DNA of 64,000 nt from Schistosoma haematobium (lineage: Eukaryota; Platyhelminthes; Trematoda; Strigeidida; Schistosomatidae). The notes under the pieces were generated by a model. The model was not told the origin of the DNA. It worked only from the letters and a program-made list of their open reading frames with translations, and ran no database searches. The stretch spans positions 4,309,458 to 4,373,457 of the forward strand of contig NC_067202.1 in NCBI RefSeq assembly GCF_000699445.3, read 5' to 3'. A program made the position numbers and the translations under genes. The stretch's first letter is position 1. The number at the start of each line of letters is the position of its first letter. Positions 11,097 to 22,590 of the stretch are shown here, piece by piece.

Positions 11097-11477
11097 TAGA
11101 TGGTGGTTGGAGGTAGTCGACAGGAAACCCTGGACCCAGGTTTCGTACTACTTGGCACTCGTCAGCAGTGTGTACCTGTAATCTTGAGGGGACTGGTGCT
11201 CCCTGGTGGATTCGATCCCGTATCACCCGGCTTCACAGTCAGAGACGTTACCACTGGGCTGTCCGGGCCGCGACCGACCTCCTGTGGGACTGAGATGTAA
11301 TCACAATTGAATGATCACTGGGTGGTGATCAATGTCATGTGTGTCAAGTCTTTATTTAGTGCAGATAGAATGCTAGACTGGTGGCCACATTGCAACATGG
11401 TCGATAGCATTCGATCTGCACTAAATAAAGTTTTGACACACATGACATTGATCACCACCCAGTAACCAATCGATTGT
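11097..11477 (-). mobile_element. HHR-SINE C, with palindromic 5' head and 14-bp target duplication
   Basis: The insertion is bounded by direct GACAATGGATTGAT at 11083-11096 and 11478-11491. Reading the minus strand, it starts with the palindromic head, then tRNA-like GCCCAGTGGTAACG (A box) and GGGATCGAATCC (B box), the sequence ACTGCTGACGAG and GAAACCTGGGTCC (hammerhead-like core, about 11120-11166) and a tail CCTCCAACCACCATC. It resembles the truncated copy at 29304-29412. Pol III transcription is inferred from the boxes. Stem II here (GTGCC/AGTAC) has mismatches. Confidence 0.75.
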
Positions 11478-11479
11478 GA
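11301..11479. repeat. Near-perfect 74-bp-arm palindrome
   Basis: The left arm 11301-11374 pairs with the right arm 11406-11479 around a 31-nt spacer. The inner 31 bp from ACTGGGTGGTGATC are perfectly complementary; a few mismatches lie elsewhere. It forms the 5' head of the HHR-SINE C insertion. It could fold into a long hairpin, but nothing shows that it is processed as a microRNA. Confidence 0.85.
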
Positions 11480-11590
11480 CAATGGATTGATATTTGCAAC
11501 AGGAACAGTCAAGTTTGATATGATTGACTGATATTTGGATAATTAAATATTTACTATATGGTTCTCAGATTTTATTGAGATACTCTAAAA
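11478..11590 (-). repeat. R5 repeat, part 2
   Basis: Continues the R5 copy interrupted at 11083: GGATTGATATTTGCAACAGG, AACAGTCAAG and the ACTATATGGTTCTCAGATTT region align with the reverse complement of 14215-14330. Confidence 0.65.
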
Positions 11591-12537
11591 TTTTGTGCTC
11601 TAATACATTTAATTATCCCACTGTTGTTTTTGTTCACTACATTAGTATGAGGTTATCTCACCAGTGTCCATTGACAACTTAACCATAGATCAAACTGTGG
11701 ATCTTCAAGTTTCTCGATAAACGTTTAACTTCTAAACTATTTCCCAAACAAACAACGACATACGTGTCTAATACTAGTTAATCTAAGATTTTGTTCAACC
11801 ACCTTCCAATGATTGTTTGATTCAGACCAAACTGTATCTTAAATTATAAAAGTTAATAATCACTATAAACTACCTATGGTAATCATATTTCTCAATTATC
11901 TATATGTGTTCATTAAAAGAAAACATAATACTATCGTATAATGTCAATCCATTTGTCAGTAAACAGTGTTTTATAAGCAAAAAAACTTAATGACTTGAAC
12001 AATAATGTCTTAAAGTTGTACATAATAAACGACTAACAGTTAGAGACATTTGAAGTTATTGAAGAAGTAGAAGAAGAAGAGGAAGAAGAGGAAAAAGAAA
12101 ACATCAAGTGTTTGCTTAACCATATTCTTTGTTTCTGAACATGCTATGAAATACTTTTTGTTGAAGGGATCTTGTGAAGATCGGTTTAATCTGCATATAT
12201 ATTGATTAAAGTTGAGGTAACAATAAATAAAGAATTAGAGGGAAATTTAGAGCTGTTTTGTTCTAGTATGGGACTCTTCAATAGTGAACTGTCCTCAACA
12301 GTTCCGACCCAGAATCTATGATCTGCTGATAAATCAAATTCCTGGATCTGATTTCGGATGAATTTATGAGTAAACATTACTATGAATTCATACACTAAGA
12401 TGAAAATGCTGTCAAATTCTCCCTAGGTTTAAGTATAGTACTCTAACTGAGATTGACCCAATGGTCAAAATAATTATTTCAAAAAGTGTCTCTTGAAACT
12501 ACGGATACAGTAACATAATAATAAAAACAATAATAAT
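11591..12537. other. Intron 1 sequence with a purine-rich tract
   Basis: No exon recognised. A GAAGAAGAAGAGG-type tract lies near 12064-12104. A 69-codon minus-strand frame at 12186-12395 has no recognisable domain. Confidence 0.45.
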
Positions 12538-12885
12538 ATGAGAAGGGGTTTTGTGGAGATTGTAGTAATTTCAATAGTTGAATTCATGAGTCAATTGAAG
12601 CTAGACCACCATGGAAAACATGGAAGCAATGGATGGCCGTTTCGTTCTACTGTGGGAGTTCTCAGTAGTGCGCATCCACGATCCCACCTCGCGAGATTCC
12701 AATCCCGAACCTATTGGTCTCACGCGTGAGAACGTATAACCTATAGACCACTGAGCTGGCAGCCAGTGGTTCTAATCTCTAACTTCAACTAGTCCATGAA
12801 ATTGAACGACACATCCACCATTGTCATCAGTGAGTTACTATCTCACAATAGACCCAGTTGAACTCCATTGGTCACTGTTTCTTAC
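12538..12885 (-). repeat. HHR-SINE A, near full length
   Basis: Starts with inverted tail AGAAGGGGTTTTGTGGAGAT, GTTGAATTCATGAGTCAATT, then inverted hammerhead, B box (GATTCCAATCCCG) and A box (ACCTATAGACCACTGAGCTG). It then has the 5' head TCTAACTTCAACTAGTCC, ACATCCACCATTGTCATCAG and TCACTGTTTCTTA. The hammerhead core is broken (CTGAGAA). Confidence 0.85.
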
Positions 12886-12887
12886 TC

Positions 12888-13150
12888 ATACTTGAAGCCA
12901 ACCATGGAAAACCTGGAAGTGCTAGATGGCCGTTTAATCCTAGTATGAGACTCCTCAGCATCGTTCATCCACGATCTCTCCTAGTAGGATTCGAACCCAG
13001 GATCTATCAGTCTTGCTTTCGAGCGCTTAACCACTAGACCATTTAGCCGGTGCACTACTGAAGAGTCCCATATTAGGACGAAACAGCCGTCTAGTTCTTC
13101 CAGGTTTCTTATGGTGGTTCAATCGATTCGTGATTTCAACTATTGAAATA
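12888..13150. repeat. HHR-SINE A fold-back composite
   Basis: Minus arm 12888-13050 (ACCATGGAAAACCTGGAAGT to TAGACCATTTAGCCGG) joined to a + arm 13051-13150 (TGCACTACTGAAGAGTCCCA to TTTCAACTATTGAA). The + arm keeps CTGAAGA, a GTCC/GGAC stem II and GAAA, but stem III (ACAG/CCGT) is weak. Confidence 0.8.
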
Positions 13151-13184
13151 ATAACAATAATAAGAATAGCTGAAAAAAATAGAG

Positions 13185-13187
<3 letters not shown>

Positions 13188-13222
<35 letters not shown>

Positions 13223-13605
13223 GTAAATACTAAGACAAATGAACATACATAGATTGTTTAAATTATATCATTATTAAGAGAGCGAGAAACAAAAATAATA
13301 AAAGAATTAAGTAGTCACGCAAAAAATGTATGTAAGTAGTATGGATTGCCTTTATCAGGGTAAAATAAATCAATTTAATTCCCAATAAATGAGGTGTATA
13401 TATATATATAATTTATCTCCTACTAGCAACTAATAACATTAGTAGAGTTTCGTTGTGTTTTTAACTAACCGCTGACAAAAAACTATTATCATTTTAATAA
13501 AAACCATAAGCGTAGTATTACATAACTAGTTTCTATGATTAAGAAAAGGAAGGAAATAGATTTGGATCTGTTATAGAATTATTTATGATTAAAATTCTAT
13601 GTATA

Positions 13606-13645
<40 letters not shown>

Positions 13646-13650
13646 GTTGA
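13188..13650. repeat. (AAT)n and (AT)n microsatellites
   Basis: AAT runs near 13190-13222 and 13606-13645 and an AT run near 13395-13411, with non-repetitive AT-rich sequence between. A G-rich tract with GGTGGTGGTGG follows near 13712-13760. Confidence 0.9.
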
Positions 13651-13819
13651 TTTCATTATAGACAATAAATTACAACTTATATTGAGAACATGTTTTGATT
13701 AATTAGATAATTTCCCTAGGGGGGGATATAGAGGGGGGTGATGGTGGTGGTGGTGGGTGGTGAAAAAGATTAGAATAAAAAATAGTGCTATACTGAACGA
13801 GAATACACAAGTAGTAGGG

Positions 13820-14115
13820 GGGAGGGCAATCGAATGTATTCGAACACAAAATTACAGATTTATTTAGTAAAATCTGAGAATGATACAGTCAATACTTCAT
13901 TTGTAAAATGTCAATCAATCGTCTCAACCTGTATTGTTCTTTCGTTTCCACACTAATTATTCTTTGCTAAGGTTCTTTTCTCTTTGATTTTCTCATCCTT
14001 CTGTTTCCAGGTACTCCACTTTCGATTGATGATACATACTACTTTTATCTGTTGACATCAGTAGCACACACTACAGTAGTAGTGTAAAGTTATCAGTATA
14101 GAGGATTTGTAGTGA
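13820..14115 (+). repeat. R5 repeat, copy 1 of a direct pair
   Basis: Shares GAATGTATT, ACTTCATTTGTAAAAT, CAATCGTCTCA and AGTAGCACACACTAC with the next copy 381 bp downstream. Identity is moderate, so the duplication or double insertion is old. Confidence 0.65.
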
Positions 14116-14189
14116 TAGTTAAGTTCCATTTTAACTCATCAACATAGTGTTTTGCCAAGTGATTTCAGTCTAGCTACTGACACTGTAGT

Positions 14190-14500
14190 GAAAGAGAACA
14201 CAAACAAGGACAATTGAATGTATTTCAATGCAGAATTACAGCACATCTTAGTAAAATTTGAGTAGCATACAGTGAATACTTCATTTGTAAAATATCCATC
14301 AATTGTCTCAAACGTAACTGTTCCTTTTGCAAATATCAGTCAATCGTCTCAGACTTCATTGTTCCTGCATTTCCGTACTAATTGCTTTGTGTTCCCATTC
14401 GTTTTTTCTCGACCTTCTGCTTCCAAATATTCTAATTCTGACTATCGTTATATACTACTCACGTTGATATAAGTAGCGCACACCACACTACTATTTAATG
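14190..14500 (+). repeat. R5 repeat, copy 2 of a direct pair
   Basis: Second direct copy, ending GTAGCGCACACCACACTACT. Related blocks lie at 10935-11082 with 11478-11590 (minus), 19290-19530 (minus) and 57470-57765 (plus). A 66-codon frame inside is not conserved between copies and is not proposed as a gene. Confidence 0.65.
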
Positions 14501-14695
14501 AAATGAATATTAAGTTCCCTGAACAAAATTTTTGTAATATATATTATCAATATTGTTAACAGGTTTAAATTATTCCATAGTTAATATTCAAGATTGAATC
14601 TTTGATTAGTCGTGATATATTTCCTTCTCTAAGCGAACTGCATTGATTTAAACATTCTAACAGAAAAATGTTTCGAATAAATGGAACGGGAGGAT

Positions 14696-15215
14696 AGTTA
14701 TAACTTGTGCCCTATGTTCTGTTAATGTGATGAAAATTGATGATACCGTGAATCAGAGAACAGTGAATTATCAACTGGATCAGCGACACATAAAACACGT
14801 ACGAGCACTCTAGAGTCCTTATCGGTCTTCCTTCTCTCCTAGCCCTACCTCTTAGTTAGAGTCTAGAACACCAATCTCAGCCTCTGTGATATGAATCCTT
14901 ATATTTCAAACATACTAGGTTTATATACCAATCAAACAGACCACATCGTACCATAAAATAGGAAACAACATTTGTACAAGATTTAACCAAAAGTGAATGT
15001 GAATGTGGGAGATAGTAATTAATAGACTGGGTATAACTCTCGAACGGTAAATCGTATAATAATAATAATAATCTATGGGTCAAAATAAAGCTTATAATAG
15101 GAGGAATATGAATATGCATAGTATAGTTACTTCACAATTATACAATAAAAATATATTTATCGCATTGATCCAGAGATAGTTCCCAAAAGTCACCATTCAT
15201 AATACTCGTCAGGAT
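14696..15215. mobile_element. LTR-c LTR-like repeat
   Basis: Standalone copy of the repeat nested at 9637-10150. It begins AGTTATAACTTGTG and ends near GGATATAACA, giving inverted GTTATA/TATAAC termini. An 80-codon minus-strand frame inside is not supported. Confidence 0.6.
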
Positions 15216-16004
15216 ATAACAGAATACATAGCTAACAGATAAGTCCTGAATAGGATGAAGCATGAATCCCGGGTTCTATGGCTAACCAGAAATCCACTTG
15301 TTTTTAAATTTATCTTTGTTTAAATTGATTTAAATAAGAAACCCAGAAATCGGTTATCTGATATTATTTAACATGAAGTTAAACTTCTCCAAACGTAACA
15401 TACATAAATAAATGATGTCTTGTATCAATCTCCAATGGATTAAGTACTCCAAAGTTTTAAAGCTCATAATGTGATTACTTTTATAATATGTTCTTTCAAC
15501 AGTTTCCTGTGATCGTTTATTTTTGAAGTTCGATACTCATTAAAATAAGGTTCTTGTACTGGGTGGTTGATTTTCGAGCGAAATCGAAAAAAAGGATACC
15601 AACTAATGGGTAGGGATAAACCTCATTTTCATTCAAGATGTTGATCTGGCACCTGGCAACCATTTATGATGTAGGGTGTGTTTTATGCTGTGTTATTTTT
15701 AGTTGACACACATAAAAAATGTAGTTTTCTACAACGATGTCATCATTACATCATGCTATGGATGTGTCAAGTGAAGCTCAGTCAGTTATGATGAAAGAAA
15801 AATTACAATATGGAAAAAGACATGCCTCCAATCACTTCTATAATGAAAATTATACCAAAATATATTTACAATTGAGTGATTGAGTAAACGAAAACATAAT
15901 TGTAATTACTGACTACGATACATTTAGATGACTTGACAATATGAAGTTTATTCTCAATTGAATTTATGTATGTCAGAATAATAAACACCTATATATTGTC
16001 ACTT
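15216..16004. other. Intron 1 sequence, nothing firm
   Basis: Near 15229-15290 a decayed hammerhead-like string (GATAAGTCC ... AGGATGAAGC) with GAATCCCGGG suggests an old HHR element. The rest is AT-rich and unassigned. Confidence 0.4.
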
Positions 16005-16110
16005 CAATAGTTTAATTCATGAATCAATTGAAGCTAGACCAGAATGGAAAACCTGGAAGCACTAGGACGACTGTTTCATCTTACTGTGAGATTCCTATGT
16101 ATTGTGTTAA
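16005..16110 (-). repeat. HHR-SINE A tail fragment
   Basis: Inverted tail TTCATGAATCAATTGAAGCT, AAAACCTGGAAGCACTAGG and the start of the inverted hammerhead. Truncated before the tRNA-like head. Confidence 0.75.
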
Positions 16111-16420
16111 CACTTTAGAAAATATGATAGGATACTTGTCTCATAATACAGTGCCTTCGATATTTCAATGATTCAAATCACATATACTGTCAAGACTATG
16201 AAAATTGATTTACAGACTATTCTATAATAACATATGTAAACGAATTCAAGCGTAAATAGGTAAACCAATAAGTGGCTGTACTGAAAAGAACTTTAGTTCG
16301 AAGTGAAAAAGAAAAACAACTACAAGCATTTTAAAGATAATAAGCCCGTGAAAAACCTAAATATGAGTTGAAGTTTTAATATATTGATTCAAATTGTTTT
16401 CATGCTTATTGGCTGGAGAA

Positions 16421-16826
16421 CTACGAAAGGCATAATCCAGAAGACACAAGTGTTTGTTAACAGTTGTCTACGCAAAACACTTCTGATCCGTTGGCCGGAC
16501 ACTATTAGCAACAACCAACTATGGGAAAGAACAAACCAGATCCCAGTGGAGGAAGAAATTAGGAAGAAGTGCTGGAAGTGGATAGGACACACATTGAGGA
16601 AAGCACTCAACTGCGTCACAAGGCAAGCCCTCACATGGAATCCTCAAGGCCAAAGGAGAAGAAGAAGACCGAAGAACACATTACGCCGGGAAATGAAGAT
16701 AGACATGAGAAGAATGAACAAGAATTAGATGGAATTAGAAAGGAAGGCCCATGACAGAGTGGGTTTGAGAATGCTGGTCTGTGGCCTATGCTCCATTGGG
16801 AGTATCAGGCCTAAATAAATAAGGTT
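16421..16826 (+). pseudogene. SR2-like non-LTR retrotransposon, RT C-terminus and 3' end
   Basis: Encodes a degraded C-terminal segment: [73 protein letters not shown] and [15 protein letters not shown], then a stop. This is typical of RTE-clade reverse transcriptase ends; SR2 is the schistosome RTE element I associate with it. It ends with CTCCATTGGGAG and AAATAAATAAGG. The catalytic RT core is missing, so it is a 5'-truncated dead copy. Confidence 0.85.
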
Positions 16827-17429
16827 AATTCAAGGAAGAGAAAAGTGCTCTGAGTCATTTCAGTGTCGATTTAGGTTGGCAGTTAGCTACTAGTCTTATG
16901 ATACTATCAGTTAATTTTACTGATAAAAAAGTGAACTTTAAATAAACAATCATTATCTGTAAACTGGATTGTCGGTGTATAATTCACAATTGAAAAGTTT
17001 GCCACATATCCGACAACAAAATGTCATCATTAAAAGCTGTGCTATGAGGATCACCATTGAACTGAATATATATATGATTAGTTCAACATCAAACAAGTGG
17101 GAAAGTGATATGGAGAGCCAATCAAAAACAGCAAAAGGTCAATCGATGGCAATCAGAAATAGGTCAAACGTCAAGTACATTTCGTTGGGGTCGGTGGATC
17201 GTTTTCTTAACGATAGAGTGGTATATATATGTATGAATGAATATTTTTGCATTTCATTCGGCAGTCCAATGCACTTTCTCATTCAATCTTGTGTTTTCAG
17301 TCAAGTAGTCAGTGGAGGGTTAGCGCTTAGTATATCATATATCAGTATCAGATTTCGGACACTGCACGTCACAAGCGAAAGCTTTTTTTATAACGTGTTT
17401 ATACTATACCTATCTGAAATCTAGAAACC

Positions 17430-17700
17430 AATCAGTTTTGGTTGATGTCTGACCTCAACCAATCCACGAAATTACGCGACCATCTTCCATTGTACTGAGA
17501 TTTATACCTGTCTCTACCCCACACGGATTAGCTTCACTGGTCACAGCTTCTTACTAGAACTCCGAGAATTCCCTCACGAAGCTAGTTACTTGTGAGCAAG
17601 GCCGCCCAGTGCTTTCAGGTTTTTAGTGGTGGTTTAACATCAATCAGTTCATGATCTCAATCAAAAACTTAATAATCTCCACAACCTTATACGAGTTATT
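17430..17700. repeat. HHR-SINE B with inverted 5' segment
   Basis: An inverted head (TGTCTGACCTCAACCAATCC to CCGAGAATTCCCTCACGAAG, about 17440-17597) joins a + tail (GCCGCCCAGTGCTTTCAGG to CTCCACAACCTTATACG, about 17600-17698). The inverted part lacks its own tail, unlike the other composites, so classic twin-priming 5' inversion would explain this copy. Confidence 0.75.
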
Positions 17701-17873
17701 TTCAGTTGAGTCTATCTACTACTTATTGAACACATTAGTAGTAAAGTGCTAATTCTTAATCAATCAAAAATTTATATTCATAAATTAATCGAACAAGAGA
17801 CCAATTTCTTTCGTTTTGTTCATTGTTCTTTGTTCTCTTTTCAAATAAGATATATTTTATTTCTTAGTTTCAG

Positions 17874-18015
17874 TAAATTGTTAGAATTAAAACAAGAAGC
17901 TGAACAGAAACAATTACATTTATCACAAATACTTGAAACAGAACAACGAGCTAAATGGCATTATGTTAAACAAATTGAAGAATTAACCGCTGAAATAAAA
18001 CAATTAAAGTATGAA
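17874..18015 (+). CDS. Ras-GRF exon: coiled coil after the PH domain
   Basis: The first T completes Ser with the previous exon. The rest reads KLLELKQEAEQKQLHLSQIL, ETEQRAKWHYVKQIEELTAE, IKQLKYE. The heptad-like leucines and charged residues match the coiled-coil segment that follows the first PH domain in animal Ras-GRF, including the QIxETE motif. The acceptor is TTCTTAGTTTCAG. The donor GTAGGT at 18016 was chosen because it leaves phase 0 and lets the next exon read open; the nearby GTTGAG at 18020 would put a stop in the next exon. Confidence 0.85.
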
Positions 18016-18132
18016 GTAGGTTGAGTTTTACATTTGGATAATACATTTGTACTGATTGAGTCCTATGGATTAAGTTGAAAATGTATTGATTTAGAATATA
18101 AGTATTTTAATTGGAATAAAAACAATATTTCT

Positions 18133-19280
18133 AGCTGTGATGAATGTAAGTAATGGTGGTGTGGATCTGTTGACTGGAGAAAGACTTCTCGACCTTGAGT
18201 ATGCGGACGATATTGTCTTACTGTGCGATAATACCCAAGCCATACAACCCGCACTTAATCAGTTGGCATTCAGTGTCCGTAGGTACGGTATGTGCTTTGC
18301 ACCTTCGAAGTGCAAAGTAATTCTACAAGACTGGCAGGATTCCAATCCTGTACTCACCCTGGATGGTGAACAGATAGAAGTAGTCGAGAAGTTCGTGTAT
18401 CTGGGTAGCTGCATAAGTGCTGGTGGTGGCGTGAGTGATGAGATCGATGCACATATAATGAAAACCAAAGCGGCTTATGCCAATCTGGGCCATCTTTGGA
18501 GCCTTTGTGATGTCAGTCTGACTGTAAAATATCGGATCTACAACGCGTCGGTGAGAGCAGTTCTACTCTATGCTTGTGAAACACGGCCTCTCGGAGTTGA
18601 GGATGTTAGACAGCTCTCTGTGTTTGATCATCGTTGTCTACGAAGGATTGTTGACATTCAGTGGCACCACCATGTTAGTAATGCAAAGGTTTGGCAACGT
18701 GTGTTCGGACACAGCGACGATAATTCAATTGGCGACACCATCCTGAAACACAGACTTCGGTGTCTTTGATATGTCCTGAGAATGCCGTTCCAGATAATTG
18801 CACGTCGTGCGCTATTTGCCGACGCTGGGACTGGTTGGAAAAGGCGGAGAAGTGGTCAGTGTATGACATGGTGTCATGGTATGTAAGAAAGCTGTACAGG
18901 ACTGGCTTTTGTTGTTCCTTCACAACTCCCTGGCTGAAGTCCGAGAGATGGTGCGACACATTGGCTAGAGACGTTATGAGATATGGCTCAGAATAGAAGC
19001 CAGTGGAGATTCTGCTGTAACTTTTTATTGCGTTTTTCACAAAAGTGAAAGTAACTTCGTTAATGGAAAGAATCGTTTCTGGTTGTACCTTTCCGTTTCA
19101 ACCATTATTATTATTAACATTTCACTACCATACACTAATCTCTGGTCGTTATTGTCCTCTCTTTTTTTTCCTACACGCACCTTACATTCTTTTTCTCTTC
19201 CCATTCTCATTGTTTTGTGTGACCCATATATATCTAGTGCCTTCTTGTACTAATATTTATGTGTTCAAATAAATAAATAA
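18133..19280 (+). pseudogene. NL2 non-LTR retrotransposon, RT C-terminal half
   Basis: A 210-codon frame (18137-18769) holds the reverse transcriptase motif LEYADDIVLLCDNTQ, VEKFVYLGSCISAGGG, YRIYNASVRAVLLYACETR and FDHRCLRRIVDIQWHHHVSN. After a stop at 18767-18769 the homology continues in altered frames with GTGWKRRRSGQ and WLETLRDMAQNRSQWR, the latter also present in the 31800 copy. The catalytic YADD is intact, but the N-terminal half of RT and the endonuclease are missing. The family is a non-LTR element distinct from SR2; CR1/SR1-like is a guess. It lies in intron 2, 118 bp after the exon donor. Confidence 0.85.
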
Positions 19281-19289
19281 AGAAGGATA

Positions 19290-19530
19290 TTAGTATGGTG
19301 GTGTATGCTACGTGTATTGACAAGTATAAGTAGTACATAACACTAATCAGAAGTGGGATGCATAGAAGCAGGAGGCTAAGGAAATCGAGTTGAAGAGAGT
19401 AGAAAGGGCAAGAGAAAAGAATTGTAAAGTAGAGGAATCATACAGAATATAAAGAACAAATGATGGGAATTTGCAAATGAAGTATTCAATATATGATTCT
19501 CATATTTTACAAAGATTATTCTCTAATCAG
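19290..19530 (-). repeat. R5 repeat, minus strand
   Basis: Reverse-complement match to 14190-14500: AGTAGTACATAACACTAATCAG, then TGGGAATTTGCAAATGAAGT and ATTCAATATATGATTCTCAT. Diverged. Confidence 0.55.
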
Positions 19531-21529
19531 GTTGTCCCTACCTAAGTTCTCGTTTACTACATAAGTAATTTAGCATCTCGTAACTTCTATTTCGATGTCA
19601 TGTGACTAGTGCTAGTCACCAGGATACCGAGGACCTAGGTTTGTTGCTACGGGACGCACATCCTTAAATGTCGAGGGGATTGATGATAGATCGTCTAGCT
19701 TTATAGTCGGAAACACTACCACAAAGCTATTCGTGATGTGAATATGAAGATTTCACGCTGACTACTTTCAACCATCCAAGTTGAATTTTTTTTCTGATTT
19801 CGTTGTTCCCCTTTATATTTGATATCACCTCAAGTTTGAACAACTTGATCCAGTTGTAAAGTTATTCATTGAAGTTATTGAATTCCTTCCTACTTCCTAT
19901 AAGTTCACAAATGGATAACACAGTATATCTTAACTGCTGTTCCGTACTAGGAAGAGACAAATAATCGATGCTTTTTGATTTTCAGTGGTTGTACAACTAA
20001 GATCATCTCTTCGTGTAAATTGGATTGATTGAGGAATCTTTGTTAATATAACCCCCAAAAATGAATGTATATTATTCAGTTTAGTAAATTGTAGAAATCA
20101 ATTGAATTCGAATATAGTTTTTGATATGAATTGAAATCTCCCAAGGAACATATGAGAACTATGAAGGACTCTGAACTTATGTCTTATCCTGATGTGGATC
20201 TTTTCAACAGCCTGCATTTATGACTATATCATTATAACATACAAATCTTGTAATGAGAGCCTTATACCCTTTAAATTATTTTAATTTGAGTTCAACAATC
20301 CACACATTTCCAACCTTAATTCTCTTCTTCGTTTTTACTGTCGATATCCACGACGAAAACCAGTTTTTTTCTCAAACCACTTAGCTAAGTAATTGTCGTA
20401 TACTGGTTGTTAATATTTTGCATACAGACAAGTTAGTCCATTAAATCAAACCCCATTCTATTGGTCAGTTTTAATCTTCTGATACAAATTCATTTGATTC
20501 TTTACGCTGATAATTCGGTCTAGTGAGCAGCTATCAATCAGCCACATTCTGTCACTACATTTCATCTAACGATTAGCACCCTTTCCCACTATCTTAAAAA
20601 ACGAATATTCCTCCACAGAACCCGAGAATTCTCCTCCATAGCATAGTGATAAGTTATGACCTGTTTAAAGCAACTCTGTAATGAGTCAGATAATCATCAT
20701 TGTATCATACTGTATTACAAACTGACTGAATGTGAAGGTATAAATAATTGAGTTCCACATTAAAGGATTAAAGTCGGTGTTATATTTACTGAGAGATATG
20801 AAGGTTCTGAAGCTCAACCACTGGTGAGGTTTAAGTTGAACATTGAGATAGATTTTACAAACTTGGTCCAAAAAAGATCCATTTAGTACAACCTGTTCTG
20901 TCAATGGTTCCCATCTGAAATCAGTTAGAGATGAATCCAGCCTAAAGTTGAAATTAACCTTCACAAAACCATTTCAAGTAAACTATTCCAGTCATCTCAC
21001 TAGTTACTTAATTCAAGATGTGCTAGAAAATCTATTAAGAAGTCATCACTGCTGAAGCTTAGACACATTGAAAATGAAACAGTTATCAACAATGACAATA
21101 GACAATCGTCACGCTATATTGCATATTGACTAAAGTTGAAATTTTATCATTGCATCCTATCCTTATGATTCTAATGGTAAGGTGTTCGACATAAAATTTG
21201 AAGGTCCTGGATTCAACTCCAGTAAAGGTTGTAAGTATACACTACAGAAGATCTCCATACTAGGACTCAACAGCTGTTCAACTCTTCTTAGTTTTTAATA
21301 ATACCTCAAATGTGATAAATCTCTGGGGAAAAAAACTAGAACTTACAAACTAAATCTATCTTCACAAGACTCATTCGATTAAAATATTCATTTTCAATAA
21401 TATACTCCCTCCAAATAACATCCGTTCATATTGGTACAACAACACTTCGAGATTAGCCTAATAGGCTTCGTAAATTTAACTATATATATCATATTGTAAT
21501 TTGTTTTTGTATTGGTTGTTTGAATCTTC
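19531..21529. other. Intron 2 sequence, mostly unassigned
   Basis: No exon seen between 18016 and 22512. Near 21170-21290 there is a tRNA-SINE-like relic (GATTCTAATGGTAAGG then GTCCTGGATTCAACTCC). A 92-codon minus-strand frame at 20686-20964 has no recognisable domain. Confidence 0.4.
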
Positions 21530-21848
21530 CCATCGATGTTTAGTACTGCGATTGATCAGTCTCTTATTGGCATACGTACATCTTATATGGATTGTCTCGA
21601 TATTATTTTAAGTCACAATCACTACAAGCAGAAATGGATAATGATTAGAAGTGGAATCCAGTAAGACGCGCATTTCGTCCTATTTAGGACTCGTCAGCTG
21701 CATGTACATGCATCCCAAAGCTGATGTCCACTCCGAGACTCGAACCCAGTACCATTCGCTTCAAACACCATCATGTTATCCATTTAGCAACTGAGTCCTG
21801 TTAGCCAATAGCTTGTACAATATGATAAAGTTTTAATTCACTTTGTAT
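21530..21848 (-). repeat. Smα-like element with hammerhead; interrupted by LTR-a
   Basis: On the minus strand: tRNA-like A region (CTCAGTTGCTAAATGGATAA), B box (GGTTCGAGTCT), then a hammerhead at about 21662-21705 with CTGACGA, perfect stem II (GTCCT/AGGAC), GAAA, short stem III (ATGC/GCGT) and cleavage triplet GTC. Stem I is disturbed by three extra bases. This is the closest match here to the known schistosome Smα ribozyme. Related flank sequence resumes after the LTR at 22347. Confidence 0.8.
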
Positions 21849-22351
21849 TGATATGATGGAAAGAAAAAACAATTTTCGATTGATTTACTCATTATGAGTT
21901 TTGTTCAAGATTACTTCCACTTTGATTCAATGTAATGATTACTCAATGTAGTAGTTGTTTCCTTTTCTCGTATGATATTTTACTCTTGATCATAATATGC
22001 GAGATATTCTTGTATTCACTTGACATGAACTATGCTCAGTATGTGAGTTGTTATAACTGAGTATGTGATTTAATCCTAATTATTGATCAAAATGGGTGTA
22101 CAATCAATATATAAATGAGTGTATTTTCGACTTGAGTTGTTGTCGTCGTCATAGTGTCTTGGGGTTAATAAATCATCACTTATACCAGTCTTTGTGTTTT
22201 TACTTTCACGTCATGGGAATCGCAAAGCTCCCTCGTTCCAAGTATAAGTGATAAGCGTTTCCAACATAACAATCAACGACGACCAGATACATAAAATACC
22301 AGTAAAAGAGCCATGACAATAAGCATTTAAACGACAAATTATAACATGTAT
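21844..22351 (+). mobile_element. LTR-a solo LTR with TGTAT target duplication
   Basis: The 498-bp LTR proper is 21849-22346, TGATATGATGG ... AAATTATAACA, flanked by TGTAT at 21844-21848 and 22347-22351. It has a TATA-like ATATATAAAT near 22108 and an AATAAA near 22168, which set the + orientation. It equals the copy at 45253-45750 in length. It sits inside a Smα-like element: TTAATTCACTTTGTAT on the left and TCTTATACAGATTGTCTTGA on the right are both Smα sequence. No internal region remains, consistent with LTR-LTR recombination. Confidence 0.9.
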
Positions 22352-22512
22352 CTTATACAGATTGTCTTGATATTTCTTTTATATTCTTTCATTATTTCAA
22401 ATGTACGTAAAAAACATCTCGATTGTTCTTCTTCTTCATCTTCTTCTCCTCGTATATTTTCATCAATTTTCTTCTATTGGTTTCTTTTTCGTTTGTTTTT
22501 CTTTATCTTCAG

Positions 22513-22590
22513 TTCAATGAATATCGGATTGATCGTCGATTTAATTTAGAATTGGAAAATGAATCAGAAGAGTTGAGAAAAGTTAAAAAG
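22513..22590 (+). CDS. Ras-GRF exon: linker before the IQ motif
   Basis: A 26-codon exon reading FNEYRIDRRFNLELENESEE then LRKVKK, phase 0 at both ends. It follows a strong polypyrimidine tract and TCTTCAG and ends at GTATCA. The final acidic stretch and LRKVKK correspond to the DSDIKKIKK-like segment immediately before the IQ motif in vertebrate Ras-GRF1. On its own it would be too short to call; the frame and the match across both junctions support it. A further small exon between 18016 and 22512 cannot be excluded. Confidence 0.8.

Noticed and set aside
11301..11479. microRNA precursor
   Set aside because: The hairpin is too long and nearly perfect, and is explained as the duplicated head of an inserted SINE.
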